Part shown: piece by piece, positions 44,188 to 56,060 of the stretch
Numbering within the stretch: position 1 is the first letter of the stretch
How the letters are laid out: each line of letters starts with the position of its first letter
Source of the DNA: Thinopyrum elongatum
Taxonomy: Eukaryota; Streptophyta; Magnoliopsida; Poales; Poaceae
Length of the DNA: 64,000 nucleotides
Assembly: GCA_011799875.1 (NCBI GenBank)
Contig: CM022302.1
Coordinates: 325,479,385 to 325,543,384 of the forward strand
Direction of reading: 5' to 3'
Notes under the pieces: model-generated
The model's database searches: none
Seen by the model: the letters and a program-made list of their open reading frames with translations, nothing else
Told to the model about the DNA's origin: nothing
Made by a program: the position numbers and the translations under genes

Positions 44188-46356
44188 TTGGCGCCCACCG
44201 TGGGGCTAGGTGCACCGTCGTCCGGAAACACGTTCTGGACGGGAACCCTCTTCCTCCCTGGCGAGCGCAGCAAGCCCGGCACGCCCGACGGCGTTTGCGC
44301 CGACACGCTGCACGGCGTGGAAGTTGTTTGCACCGTAAGCAGCCTCGCTGATCTCATCGGTGGGATCCGCCTCTTCGACGAACCCGCACTCGACGCGGGC
44401 GCAGCTAGCTCCGAGAGCTGCCTCCTCGATCTCCTCGGCAAGCTTCACATCGCCGATGAGCCGGTCTCCGACCCAGAGTCCGTTGGCTCCACCGACCTGC
44501 TCGTCGACATGGTCATCGACGCCGACGTCGCACTTCCTGATGCCTTCCCCGGTGACGTGGTGATCTTCGATGACCCACTTCCCGCTGCAGACAGCAGCGC
44601 CAGCACCAGCACCGTCACTGAGGTGCTGGTCATCAGCCACGACGGAACCTCCGACCAGCCCGGCCGAGACCCATTGCAGGCGGCAATGCGGGACCTGTCC
44701 GCTCCCGTAACGCCCGGTGTGAGCGGTGAAATGCTGGAAGCATGCCGTATCGCACTTCTCGACAGCGCCAACAAGTTGGTGGCCATGAGACGCCTCACCG
44801 AGGCTTACCACTGCGAGATCGACCGCGCCGTCTGCGGCACACCGGCTACTGGCGAACCCAGCCTCGTGGGCACGGTCCGGCAGCGCGGCGCCGCCATCGC
44901 CAGCATGTTGGGGGCCGACCGCTCGGTCTACGCCACGCCCATGGAGAACTTGCGTGCCGCCCAGGCAGCGACAGACGAGCTGGACCGCCTGGAGGGTGAC
45001 GAGCGTCGCTGCATGACGGAGCGCGTCCAGCAGCTCATCGACGCGGCCGCCGCACAGCAAGAAGCTGGCCACCGCATGGTGGAACCCGGCCTACAGGCTT
45101 GGAACCTTCCCCCTCGCCGAGAGCACGGCGCGACCTCCCGAACGCCGACAGCCGGCGCCCGCGACCGAGGAGACCCAGAGCCGGTTGCTAGCCGCAGCCG
45201 CACCTGCATCTCCATCGAGCGCGACCAAGATGGCCGCCCACGAGCAGTAGAACGGCGGGACGGTCGTCAGCCCCCTCCCCCGCGCAGGGAGAGGCGCGCC
45301 TCTCCGCCGCCTGTTGAGCATCCGACTCTTGGGCGCTGGCTGGGCCCCCACGAAGGAGTCGGAGAGAACGACGCCCACAACCGGATCGACCGCTTGGCTT
45401 GGTCCCTGGCATTGGAAGAAGAAGATGCAATCGACCCGCCTTGTTTTGGCCCCCGCATTCGCGACGAGCCCTTCCCCAAACGGTTCTCACTCCCTCGGGA
45501 CACTCCTAAGTACAACGACTCTGTGAAGCCGGAAGATTGCCTGGTCGACTACTCCACTGCCGTCAACATAGCGAACGGCAACAAGCGTGTCGCCGTGAAG
45601 TATGTTCCGCTCATGCTCCAGGGCACGGCCCGGACATGGCTGAACAGCCTCAAGCCCTACAGCGTCAACAGCTGGCTAGACTTCACCGAAGTTTTCATCC
45701 GCAACTTCACCAGCACCTACAAGCGGCCGCCCAAGCCTCGCCAGCTCTCCCTGTGCATCCAAGGCCCGATCGAGTCCACCCGCGAATACTTAACGCGGTG
45801 GGCCGAGCTGCGCAACTCCTGCAAAGGGATTCATGAGGTGCAAGCCATTGAATACTTCACTACCGGGTGCCGAGAGGGCACCCTACTCAAGCACCGGCTC
45901 CTCTGCGACGAGCCGGCCACGCTCGACGAGCTGCTGATCATAGCGAACAAGTACGCCACTGCCGACTCCTCCATGAAGTCAGAACTTCGAGTGGATGTGT
46001 CAGGAAAGATGCTCCCTCCGGCCCCTCAGACACCGGCTGGTGATTCCAATCGGCGCCAACAGTCAAACGACAATAAGCGCAAGGCCCCGCAGCCGGCTAC
46101 TACCAGCCGGCAGGTGGCGACAGTCGAAGACCAGCAGCCAGAGGAGCAGCCCGGCCCCAAACGCCAGAAGGGCGGCAAGCCTGCCTGGTTGCCCGCCTTC
46201 TCATTTGAGCAAACCCTCGACGCTCCCTGCAAGTTCCACAGCGGCGCGAAGCCATCCAACCACACCACCCGGAAGTGCCACTGGCTCACCCGCATCGCCA
46301 GAGGCGAAGGACTGCCTCCACCGCCTGCTAGCCCGCCGCCTCGGCCTCCCCAGTAG
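44188..46356 (+). pseudogene. Gag of element 5
   Basis: The frame is open from the end of the LTR to TAG at 46354-46356, but the first in-frame ATG is only near 44509. The true start is therefore uncertain. An acidic N-terminus and a helical middle (ENLRAAQAATDELDRLEGDE) are followed by an Arg/Pro-rich hinge. The capsid-like part comes next: KYNDSVKPEDCLVDYSTAV, MLQGTARTWLNSLKPYSV, PRQLSLCIQGPIESTREYL, CREGTLLKHRLLCDEPATL. The C-terminus has KRKAPQPATT and a zinc-knuckle-like C-x2-H-x7-H-x4-C (CKFHSGAKPSNHTTRKC). The stop separates gag from protease in the same general frame. One reading is a nonsense mutation, another a processing stop. Confidence 0.8.
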
Positions 46357-47229
46357 CCGGCGGTCCGACCAGTCGGTGCGATCCAAGATGAGTTTCCTGA
46401 AGAGCATGGAGCTTACGTCATCTTCACCAGCGTGACTGACGACAGGCACAGCCGGCGTTAACAGCGCCGAGAAGTGAATACTGTTGCCTCTGAAGCCCCA
46501 GAGTTCATGCACTGGTCGGAGAAGCCGATCAGTTGGAGCCGAGCTGACCACTCGGAGGTGATGCCTTTTCCGGGTTCCTATGCCCTGGTGTTGGATGCCA
46601 CCTTTGCAACAGAGAGGCGAGCTGCTCGTTTCTCCCGAATTCTGATAGACGGCGGCAGCAGCATCAACATCCTCTACCGCGACACCATGGAGAAGTTGTG
46701 CATCAAAGAGAAACAGCTCCAGCCCAGCCGGACTGTCTTCCATGGCATTGTGCCTGGCCTATCCTGCTCACCAATCGGCAAGATCAAGATAGATGTCCTC
46801 TTCGGAGACAAGAATCACTTCCGCCGAGAGCCAATCTGGTTCGAGGTGGTTGACCTTGAGAGCCCCTACCACGCGTTGCTTGGCCGGCCTGCTCTGGCCA
46901 AGTTCATGGCGGTCCCCCACTACGCCTACCTCAAGATGAAGATGCCGGGCACCAAGGGCATTATCACCATAGCCGGCGGCTACCAGAAGTCTGCCGCCTG
47001 TGCCACTGCCAGCAATCAGCTGGTCGAGTCCCTTGTGATTGCTGCCGAGAAATGGCTCCTTGACCGGGTTGTGGCCATGGCCGCCGAGCAGCCGGACCTG
47101 TCACCAGATCCCAAGGGGTCAGAAGCTCAGGGCTCTTTCCAACCAGCCAAAGAAACCAAGAAGATACCCTTGGACCCGGAGCACCCGGAGAGGTTCGCTG
47201 TCATAGGAGCTCGCCTCGACAGGAAATAG
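46357..47229 (+). pseudogene. Protease region of element 5, ending at a UAG
   Basis: After a frame interruption near 46460 the open piece 46474-47229 reads APEFMHWSEKPISWSRADHS. The aspartic protease motif RILIDGGSSINILYRDTM and SPYHALLGRPALAKFMAVPH follow. It ends FAVIGARLDRK-UAG at 47227-47229, with RT continuing in the same frame. DGGS corresponds to the DGGA of family B. Confidence 0.85.
47227..47229 (+). other. In-frame UAG at the protease/RT junction of element 5
   Basis: It reads RLDRK-UAG-ESELIDFL, nucleotides aggaaataggaaagcgag, the same junction and local bases as in family B. Confidence 0.85.
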
Positions 47230-49465
47230 GAAAGCGAGCTCATCGATTTCCTCTGTGAGAATCGGGACATCTTTGCATGGTCTCCAAAGGACATGCCGGG
47301 TGTTCCGACGGATTTCGCCGAGCACAAGCTACATGTCAGAGCAGATGCAAAACCAGTCAGGCAACCCCTCCGCCGCCTGTCGGAGGAGAAGAGAGGAATT
47401 GTTGGTGAAGAGATAGCCCGGCTTCTAGCAGCCGGCTTCATTATGGAAGTATTCTTCCCAGAGTGGCTTGCCAACCCAGTCCTTGTACTAAAGAAGAAGA
47501 ACAAATGGCGCATGTGTATTGACTACACCAGCCTCAACAAAGCTTGCCCGAAAGATCCGTTCGCCTTGCCTCGGATTGACCAAGTGATAGACTCCACAGC
47601 CGGATGCGAGCTGTTGAGTTTTTTGGATGCCTACTCGGGGTACCACCAGATCAAGTTAAGCCCGGCCGACCGCCTGAAGACCGCCTTCATCACACCATTC
47701 GGAGCCTTCTGCTACCTGACCATGACGTTCGGCTTGAGAAACGCCGGCGCCACGTTTCAGCGTTGCATGCAGAAGTGCCTCCTCAAGCAACTCGGCAGAA
47801 ATGCCCATGCTTATGTGGACGATATTGTGGTGAAGACGGAGAAGCGCGGTACCTTCCTGGAAGATCTCAAGGAAACCTTTGATAACCTGCGCCGTTTTCA
47901 AATCAAGCTCAACCCAGAAAAGTGTGCCTTTGGAGTACCAGCCGGCCAGCTCCTCGGCTTCCTTGTCTCCGAGCGCAGCATAGAGTGCAACCCTGTCAAG
48001 ATCAAGGCCATCGAGAGGATGGAGAGGCCCACCCGACTACGAGACATTCAGAAGTTCACCGGCTGCTTGGCATCCATCAGCCGCTTCATCAGTCGGCTAG
48101 GCGAAAAGGCTCTTCCACTGTACGATGAAGAAAACCACTCATTTCGAGTGGAACGACAAGGCGGACGAGGCTTTCCTCCAACTCAAGAAGATGTTGACCA
48201 CGCCGCCCGTCCTGGCCGCTCCGGCTGCCAAGGAGCCCATGCTTCTCTACATCGCTGCCACCAGCCGGGTGGTCAGTACAGTTATGGTGGTAGAGCACCA
48301 AGAGGACGGCAAGGCACAGCCGGTCCAGAGGCCCGTCTACTACTTGAGTGAGGTGCTGTCAGCTTCCAAGCAGAACTACCCCCACTACCAAAAGTTGTGA
48401 TATGGCGTGCATTTTGCCGCCAAGAAGCTCAAGCCATACTTTCAAGAGCATCCCATCACGGTCGTCTGCACCGCCCCGCTTGCGGAGATCATAGGCAGCA
48501 GAGACGCATCGGGCCGAATGGCCAAGTGGGCCATCAAGCTGGCCCCCTACACCATCTTCTACCAGCCTCGCGCCGCCATCAAGTCCCAAGCACTGGCCGA
48601 CTTCCTCGTCGACTGGGCTGAGACCCAGTACCTGCCGCTAGCTCCAGACTCCACTCATTGGCGGATGCACTTTGATGGCTCGAAGATGCGCACCGATTTG
48701 GGAGCCGGCGTCGTCCTCTCCTCTCCCAAAGGCGACAAGCTCAGATACACACTGCAAATCCACTTTGCCGCCCCCAACAACGTGGCCGAGTACGAGGCGC
48801 TAGTACACGGACTCCGGCTAGCCAAGGAGATTGGCATCCGCCGGATTCTATGCTACGGCGATTCGGACATGGTGGTCCAACAGTCGTCTGGCGACTGGGA
48901 CGCCAAGGATGCAAATATGGTGAGCTACAGCTTCCTCGTCCAGCAGATCAGCGGATATTTTGATGGGTGCGAGTTCCTTCACGTGCCATGGGCCGACAAC
49001 GAGCAAGCAGACGCCCTGGCACGGATTGGCTCCACCAGGCAAGCCATACCAGCCGGCGTGTCCCTTCAGCGCCTCCGCAAGACATCTATCAAGCCTTCCC
49101 CGGAATCAGAATCCATCTTCGTGCCGGCTGCTCCCAAAGCAGTCGGATCCGACTCAGGGGCTGCAGCAGCCGGCCCGGGGACTTCGGCAAGCGGCACGGG
49201 GACTGCAGCAGTCGCACCCGGCCCGGGGACTTCGCAACCCGGCCCGGGGGCTGCAGCAGCCGGCCCGGGGAGTTCGGCAGGCGGCACGGGGACTGCAGCA
49301 GTCGCACCCGGCCCGGGGACTTTGCAACCCGGCCCGAGGGCTGCGGCAGCCGGCCCGAGGACTTCACCATGCGGCTCGGGGACTGTGGCAGTCGCACCCG
49401 GCCCAGGGACTCTACAACCCGGCCCGGGGGCTGCAGCGGCCGTCCCGGGGACTTCAACAATGCAG
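47230..49465 (+). pseudogene. Reverse transcriptase and RNase H of element 5
   Basis: RT has WLANPVLVLKKKNKWRMC, FLDAYSGYHQIKLSPADRL, the active site AYVDDIVVKTEK and the thumb. A small deletion near 48122 shifts the frame before HFEWNDKADEAFLQLKK. A TGA at 48398-48400 follows QNYPHYQKL. RNase H has HWRMHFDGSK (Asp), NVAEYEALVHG (Glu), ILCYGDSDMVV (Asp) and NEQADALAR (Asp), all kept. From about 49155 a Gly/Pro/Ala repeat linker leads toward integrase. Confidence 0.88.
49155..49460 (+). repeat. 90-bp coding minisatellite between RNase H and integrase
   Basis: A 30-residue unit beginning GAAAAGPGTS and containing GTAAVAPGPGT-QPGP is repeated about three and a half times in frame. At DNA level the landmark gcacccggcccggggact (with variants) recurs every 90 bases. 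Units keep the frame, so the expansion was tolerated in the polyprotein linker. Confidence 0.85.
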
Positions 49466-50824
49466 CAAGACGCGGCCGACTCCACCCCTCCACCTCCCAA
49501 CCCAACCGCCCTAGTTTCAGTGGCCGTAATGACAGTGGATGAAGTCGAAGCACCATCATGGGCGCATCCCATCCTCAACTTTCTGGTAAGCGGAGAGCTG
49601 CCAGTTGATGAGATCTCGGCCCGGCAGGTGCAACGCCGGGCAGGAGCTTACACGATAGTAAACAGATAGCTTGTCAGGCGCAGCATGACCGATGTTTTCC
49701 AATGATGCGTCGAACCAGAGAAAGGCAAGGCAATCCTCAAAGACATACACCAAGGCGAGTGCGGCCACCACGCGGCCTCCAGATCCCTTATCGCCAAAGC
49801 TTTCCGCCATGGTTTCTTCTAGCCGACTGCTTTGGAGGACGCTAAGGATCTGGTCAAGAAATGCAAGGGGTGCCAAAAATTCAGCTCCAAGCAACATCTG
49901 CCGGCTTCTGCACTCAAGACCATCCCCCTTACCTGGCCCTTTGCCGTCTGGGGGTTGGACATGGTGGGCCCATTCAAGACAGCACGCGATGGCATGACCC
50001 ATCTGCTTGTCGCCGTGGACAAATTCACCAAGTGGATTGAAGCAAAACCAATCAAGAAACTAAATGGTCCGACTGTTGTGACCTTCATTGCAGATATCAC
50101 CGTCCGATACGGTGTACCACACAGCATCATCACCGACAATGGCACTAACTTTGCCAAAGGCGCCTTGGCCCGTTTCTGCGCGACGCAGGGCATCCGACTG
50201 GACTTAGCGTCCGTTTCCCATCCGCAGTCAAACGGCCAAGTAGAACGAGCAAACGGCCTCATCTTATCCGGCATCAAACCCCGACTGGTCGAGCCACTGG
50301 AGCGCTCGGCCGGCTGCTGGATCGATGAGTTACCGGCCGTCCTCTGGAGCCTCCGCACCACTCCGAATAGATCAACCGGTTTCACTCCCTTCTTCCTCGT
50401 GTACGGGGCCGAGGCTGTCATCCCAACTGACATCGAGTTCGACTCACCTCGCGTCACCATGTACACGGAGGCGGAGGCGAAGGAAGCATGAGAAGACGGC
50501 ATCGATCTGCTGGAAGAAGGCCGGCTGTTAGCACTCAGCCGGTCCGCCATCTACCAGCAGAGCCTGCGCCGCTACTATAGTCGGAAGGTCAAGCCACGAT
50601 CCTTCCAAGAGGGAGACCTTGTGCTCTGGCTGATCCAGCGAACAGCCGGCCAGCACAAGCTCTCGGCCCCATGGGAAGGCCCCTTCATCATCAGCAAAGC
50701 CTTGGGCAACGACTCCTATTACCTCATCGACGCACAGAAGCCCAGGGCGGGCAAAAGGGACGATTCCGGCAAGGAAACAGAGCGCCCATGGAACGCAAAT
50801 CTCCTCCGAAGATTTTACAGTTAA
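49466..50824 (+). pseudogene. Integrase of element 5
   Basis: A stop at 49667-49669 (after TIVNR) and one or two more near 49700 and 49820 precede the zinc module. The module has DIHQGECGHHAASRSLIAKA and VKKCKGCQKF. The core has VWGLDMVGPFKTARDG (Asp), SIITDNGTNFAKGA (Asp) and NGQVERANGLILSG (Glu), all present. A TGA at 50489-50491 lies before DGIDLLEEGRLLALSRS. The C-terminal part has KPRSFQEGDLVLW, SAPWEGPFIISKALG and a final WNANLLRRFYS to the stop at 50822-50824. Confidence 0.88.
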
Positions 50825-51553
50825 ATATAGTATGTACCACGCTACCTTTTGTACTAAGGGCAAAGGCATCGGGTCCCTCGAGGAGCACTCGGGGGCTACC
50901 TTTCTTATCTATATGATAAGTTTCATGCCTGTGAGTATGTTATTTCATTCCTCTGCCCGGCACCGGGTCCGACCAGTCGGCCCGGGGGCTTGCAGCCTTG
51001 TACTATGTTGGATCTACCTGCAGTCGGACAAGTAGTGTGCCGGCATCTAAGCCCACCCTTGCCATAAGCCGCAGCTCGCAGAGCGACTGTCTAGCAGGCA
51101 AGAGTCAAAGGCAGGAAATGGTGCTCACATGAAAAATGGCTAAGGACGAAAGCACCCACATAGGCCAAGTCGGCTCCTCGCCTAGCCGTCCGGTTGCTGA
51201 GCAGCCGGCCGGCCGGCTTCTCACTTAAATTGTTACGTTCTAAGCGGCCAAAGTACTTGTCTTCCCAAAATGGCCAAGTACTTGACCCGGCCAGCAGACC
51301 AAAGAATGGCTGTCTGACTGGCAAGGCGGTAGCCAAGGGAAAGCGGCAAAGGAAAAAGCCAAAAGAATAGAAAGCAAGACAAGTTAGAGCTCGGCGAAGC
51401 ACATCTTGTGCGAGAATTAAATCACATAGCAAGAGGCCCTCGGCCAGCATTCAACAAAGTTTGAATACACCCCCAGCGGGTGGAACTGCGCGAATTTAAC
51501 AAAGTTTGTTCTAAAGATTACCAAAGCAGGAAAAGATAAGATAAGTTGGCAGC
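50825..51553. other. Interval between pol and the antisense gene, element 5
   Basis: The 3' flanks of two convergent genes lie here. It contains short repeated phrases shared with introns of the antisense gene (gggggctac, cagcgggt). No coding region is supported. Confidence 0.4.
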
Positions 51554-54500
51554 CTAGGCCAAAGGAGCAACAGGCGAATCTGGCAAGTTGGTGGAGTCGG
51601 CGGCGCCAGCTGGTGGAGTGGCCGTTTGGCGAGTCTCGGCTTGATCGCCTTCAGCAGCAGTCGGTGCACTGGCACGCGGCTCGTTGCTCGAGGCCCAATC
51701 AGGCTGAGGCTGGGCGTCCGCTCCGCCCTCCGGTGCGTCGCCTTCACCATCCTCATCTTCCTCGTCCTCGCCTTCGTCGCTTGAGGAGATTTCTTCCGCC
51801 GAGTCCTCGCCGTCATCTGGGTTCAGCCCGAACCAGTCCATCGGCACTCGGCACCCTCCTCGTCCAGCTCGGGGAAGAAGACGCTGGTGTCGGTGTACTC
51901 GGCGATCGCCATCGCACGATGGGTGAGCGCAGGCCCCGCTGCCACCAACTCTTCCATGGCCTCCTGCCGAAACATGGCCAACTGGGCTAGGTTCAGCCCA
52001 GGATACCACGCCTTGATGAACTCCAAGGCTCTTCGGGCGCCTGCCCGAGCGGAGGAGCCCCTCCAAACGTCGAAGCGGCCGATTGCCGCCTCCAACTAGT
52101 CGGCGGTCCGACTAGGGGTGCGTGGAGCTTGGCCGCCTGGCCAGAGGGTGGAAACCAACTGAGACCCGGCACGCTGAAGGCGGCGGAGCAGACGGTGAAT
52201 CGGCTGCAAACGCGTCATGACAGCCAGGAGCTGCTCGTTCATGTTCCGAGGCGCGTCGGGCGGGATCTCCACTCCTTCCCTCCTACGCTGGTCGCGCCGC
52301 GCCTCGATGGCCTGGCTGACGGCAACGGCGTGGCCAGGAAAGAAGTCTACACAAAAGAAAAACAAAGATCAGAAGCCGACTCCCGATGCAGTCGGCAGCT
52401 ATTCCAAAGAAAGAAGTTTACCATCGATCATGTCCTCAATCTCGCCGTAGCCAGCGGCGAGGATCGCCTCCTTCTCGGCCCACTTTGAGCGTTCGATCTC
52501 AAACTCGGCGTGAAGGGCGCCTTCCGCCTCCTTGATCATCTAGAGCTCCGCCTTGTGCTGGTCCGCCTGGTCCGCCAACTTCTTGGCCAGACGGTCGCGC
52601 TCCAGGGCCGCCTTAAGGCGCTCCTCCTCCTTGACGCATAGCTCGGTCTGGACTTCGCCCAGATGTTGCTGCAGTGTCGCGTTGGCTCCTGCAAAAATGA
52701 GAAAGAGAGGACAATCAACAAAGATGAACAAAAAAGAAAAGTGGTTGCCAGAAGATCCGGCCCGACTGCTTAGCAGTCGGCCTGAATCTCGGGGGCTACA
52801 CCCAGCGGGTGCGCTTACACGCCCCCGCGAGGAAGTAGATAGAATGCTTACGCCGGCTTTTGGTGAGGTCGGCGGTCCGCTTAGCCAACTCCTGGACCTG
52901 GGAGTTGAAGGCGGTTGCGCGGATGTTGTGGTAGTCCTGCAACGAAGACAAAAGAAGAGAAAACAAGCTAGCACTCGGAACCTACCTTAAAGTTCCGAGC
53001 CGCCTGCTCAGCAGCCGGCCCGGAACTCGGGGGCTACACCCAGTGGGTGCGCTGGCGCGCCCCCATGGAAGACTGCAAGAATGAAAAAACAAAGCAAAGA
53101 AGCATACCCAAACGGCCGTCCGCATCGCCAAGAACGCCTTCGTACACTGCTGGAGGGCGGCGCCTTGGGCCTGGAGCTGGGCCTGAACGTCCTACGCGGC
53201 CTTGTTCAGCACGCCCGTCCCGCCCCCAGGCGTCCATTCTGGTGGGGCGACACTGGTGGCCTCTGCGTCTGGGGCCGACGAGCTCGCGGCCCCGATCTCC
53301 TGTGCCCGCGTCGCCGAGGCCGCCTTCGCCGCACGCCGGCGCATCGAAGGGCGGACCACGGGAGTCGCCCCCACCACCAACTCGCCACTGACCGGCGGCG
53401 CTGATGGCACGTCAGGCCGATTGCCTCGGGCCCCGGCAGTCGGCGCTTGCGGGGGCATCTCCGCCTCCGAGACGATGGCTTCGCCTCCTCTCCTCTCCAC
53501 GACCGACTGGTCATCGCCGGCTCCTCCAGTTGGCACCGGGATCTCTGGCGCTGGCGGCGCCGCGCGCAACGGAATGACAAGTTGCGGGGTCCAGCCGCAC
53601 GCGGTTTCTTCCGCTTGTGCCCTAGCGGCCGTGTCCGCCTGAGCCTTGGCGGAGGCGTCCGCCCGAACCTTGGCCGCAGCGTCCGCTTGAGCCTTGGCCG
53701 CCGCATCCACGTCCGCCCGCACTGCCTTGGCCGCCTCTGCCTCCTGCCTTTCCGCCTCCTCCCGCTCCTCGCGCGCCTCCCGCGTGTTCCTCTCCGTCGC
53801 CGCCCGGAGGTCGGCGAGTGGGTCCACGCGGCGGGTATTGGCAGAGCCTTCCACCTCCCCGATCACAGAGGCAGTGGCAGACCGCTCAAGAGTGAGTGGG
53901 GCCCTGATTCAAGCAAGACAAGAGAAAACTCAGAAAAAGTTTGCAAGGAAGAAGAAAGGAAAACACAACCAAGCACTTACGCGGACACCATCGGGGGTTG
54001 CTTCGGGCCCCTCTGGAACTGGGCCGCTCTTGCGGCGGCCTCTTGCCGCCTGGTCGCGGTGGCCGCGTTCTTGGACTTCTTCGGCCGGCTGCCGAACAGC
54101 AACGAGCCGGCTCAGCGCTTTTGTGGGCTGCCTGGTGCGGTCGGCGCGGCTGAGGAGCTCGCGCCCGCCCTGTCGGTGCCGTGCGGGCGGCGCGGCTCAT
54201 TCTCCTCCTCATCATCATCTGGCCAGTCCTCAAGGCTGCCTCCTCCCCCGGAGCCGCCTGCTCCACCGCCGCCACCTGTGGCATCGTCCTCCTCCATGGC
54301 GGCCGCCCCCAAGTCGGGGTCTTCCACGTTGCTCCTCGTTTGGTCCAGCATATACTGCTGACCTGGATCCAGAGCGCCGGCGGCCGACTGGGCCGGGAGG
54401 ACCTGCACCATGGCCGACTGGTCAGGCGGCAAAATAAGAACTCGGACCAGCAAAGAGAAAAGAATTACAAGACTCACCGCAGGCGACAGATGTGCGCGGT

Positions 54501-55346
54501 CGTACGGCCGCGTGCCGAACCACCAGTCCGCCTCCGACAGCTTGCAGTTGGAGATATAGTTGACCAGCCGGACCACCTCCACGTCCGGCAGGTCCCGTGT
54601 GCACATCCGGCATGGGTCCCGGTGCCCGCTCATGCAGCTGATGATGTGAGGTCGAGCTTGGAGGGGGAGCACTCGGCGCGTCACGAAGGCAGCCAGCAAG
54701 TCCGAGCCCTTCAGGCCCTCCGACTCCGTCATCGCCTGAAGTCGGGCAAGGGCGGCGGAGGAGGCGGCCGACAGGGAACTCGGCTTGTACTGCCAGTTGG
54801 CGCGCGGCTCGGCTGGCGGGCCGGCTACGTAGGCCGGCAAGTTGACGTAGTCGCTTGTCGGGTGGATGTTCTTGATGTAGAAATAGGATTTCTGCCACAG
54901 CTTGGCCGACTGCAGCAGGGAGATAGGCGGGAAGCGGTTCCCGATGCCCGGGCGCCGCACCGCCACGCAGGCTCCGCATTGAGCCGCCTGGCCCTTGGCG
55001 GCGGTGCCAAGTTTGAGGTAGAAGCACTCCCCCCAGAGTTTGAGGGTGGGGAGAGTGCCGAGGTACCCTTCGCACATGGTGACGAAGGCGGCCAGCAGCA
55101 CCACCGTGTTTGGCGTGAGGTGGTGCGGCTGGACTCGGTAGAAGTCGAGGAAGGAGCGGAGGAAGCCGCTCACCGGAAGGCCGAAGTCGCGAAGGAAATG
55201 GGACCGGAAGACGACGCGTTCATCGTCCTCTGGCGCCGGCGAGATTTCTGCTTCGGGGGGAATGTGCACCTGCACATTCGCCTCCCGGGGCAGCCGCCGT
55301 GTTTGACGGAGGAAGGAGAGGTGATCATCATGGACATTGGAGCCAT
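51554..55346 (-). pseudogene. Antisense six-exon gene of element 5; product resembles the 'putative gypsy type transposon' domain (Transposase_28)
   Basis: Exons on the minus strand, from splice sites and frame: about 55346-54478, 54417-53981, 53903-53108, 52936-52852, 52688-52422 and 52346-51554. Introns are 60, 77, 171, 163 and 75 bases with gt...ag ends (for example gtgagt at 54477, gtaagt at 53980). Exon 1 carries the domain: VVFRSHFLRDFGLPVSGFLR, VQPHHLTPNTVVLLAAFVT, MCEGYLGTLPTLKLWGECFY. Exon 2 is Gly/Glu-rich with RPKKSK. Exons 3 to 6 form long Ala/Glu/Arg coiled coils ending in an acidic tail. The likely start (ATG 55344-55346) is one base out of frame with the domain. Nonsense codons at about 54112, 53192, 52541 and 52096 (three TAG, one TGA) and a frameshift near 51842 disable it. 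A TATA-like box is at 55583-55589. The family name is from memory of plant annotations; function is unknown. Confidence 0.7.
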
Positions 55347-55582
55347 CCCAGTCGCCGGCTCATGAGCGCGCCATGGACGAAGGAGCTCATCGCAGGCGCG
55401 GCGCGGTGGCGAGCGGGCGAGGCTGCGGTGGAGCAAGGAAGCCGCAGCGAGAGGACGCTCGACGACGGCGGGCTGCGGCAGCACTTCGACGAGAGGAAAG
55501 GGCGCGGCGGCAGCGGAGAAGACGAAGAACGGCGAAGGGAGAGGAGGGCGCGCGTGCATCTGCCGCCCCCCTCCTCCCCCTA

Positions 55583-55589
55583 CTTATAG
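55583..55589 (-). promoter_or_regulatory. TATA-like box of the antisense gene, element 5
   Basis: The reverse strand reads ggctataagtag, about 240 bases before the likely ATG at 55346. The interval would be a GC-rich leader. Confidence 0.45.
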
Positions 55590-56060
55590 CCTCAGGCGCC
55601 GAAGCTGAGGGGGCGGGGGCATGGGGGATCGTGAGATTAACTACGCCCACTCCCCCACGTTCCCACGATTGCGGCGCCAGTACAGGCGCGTATTAACTAC
55701 CGCAGAAGCCCAACCGTCCACCTCGGCCGCAGCGGATCCACGTGCGTGCCGAGGCACTGTAGTGGTAGGCCCCGGCCTACGGCGCCGTCCGGTCACGCGC
55801 GTGGGATGGCAGGCCGGCTTGACCTAATGATGCCACCTGGCCGACATACGCGGGCGGCAAGCCTGACGTCTGGCTAGCATGCCACCTGGTCCCCACCACG
55901 ATCTTTCGAAATCGCCAGGCGGCCTGCCTGGTCATGGCCGACACCTACCAGTCGGCACCTCGGAAGACGGACGAAGCAGAATACTAGGCGACCCGGAATA
56001 TGAAGCTGCTGAGGATTCTCGCCCCTTCAGCCGCAGCGCCTCATCAGCTTCGGGGACTAC
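55590..56060. other. Segment between antisense-gene promoter and 3' LTR, element 5
   Basis: No gene. It ends gcttcggggactac directly before the LTR, in the position of the polypurine tract and similar to the gggggctac tracts of families A and B. Confidence 0.5.

Noticed and set aside
44187..44206. Exact tRNA identity of the family C primer site tggcgcccaccgtggggc
   Set aside because: The position and TGG start fit a primer site, but I cannot match it confidently to a tRNA from memory, so none is named.
54181..55365. 394-codon plus-strand open frame
   Set aside because: It is the mirror of exon 1 and 2 of the minus-strand gene, which has the recognisable domain and splice sites. This frame has none.
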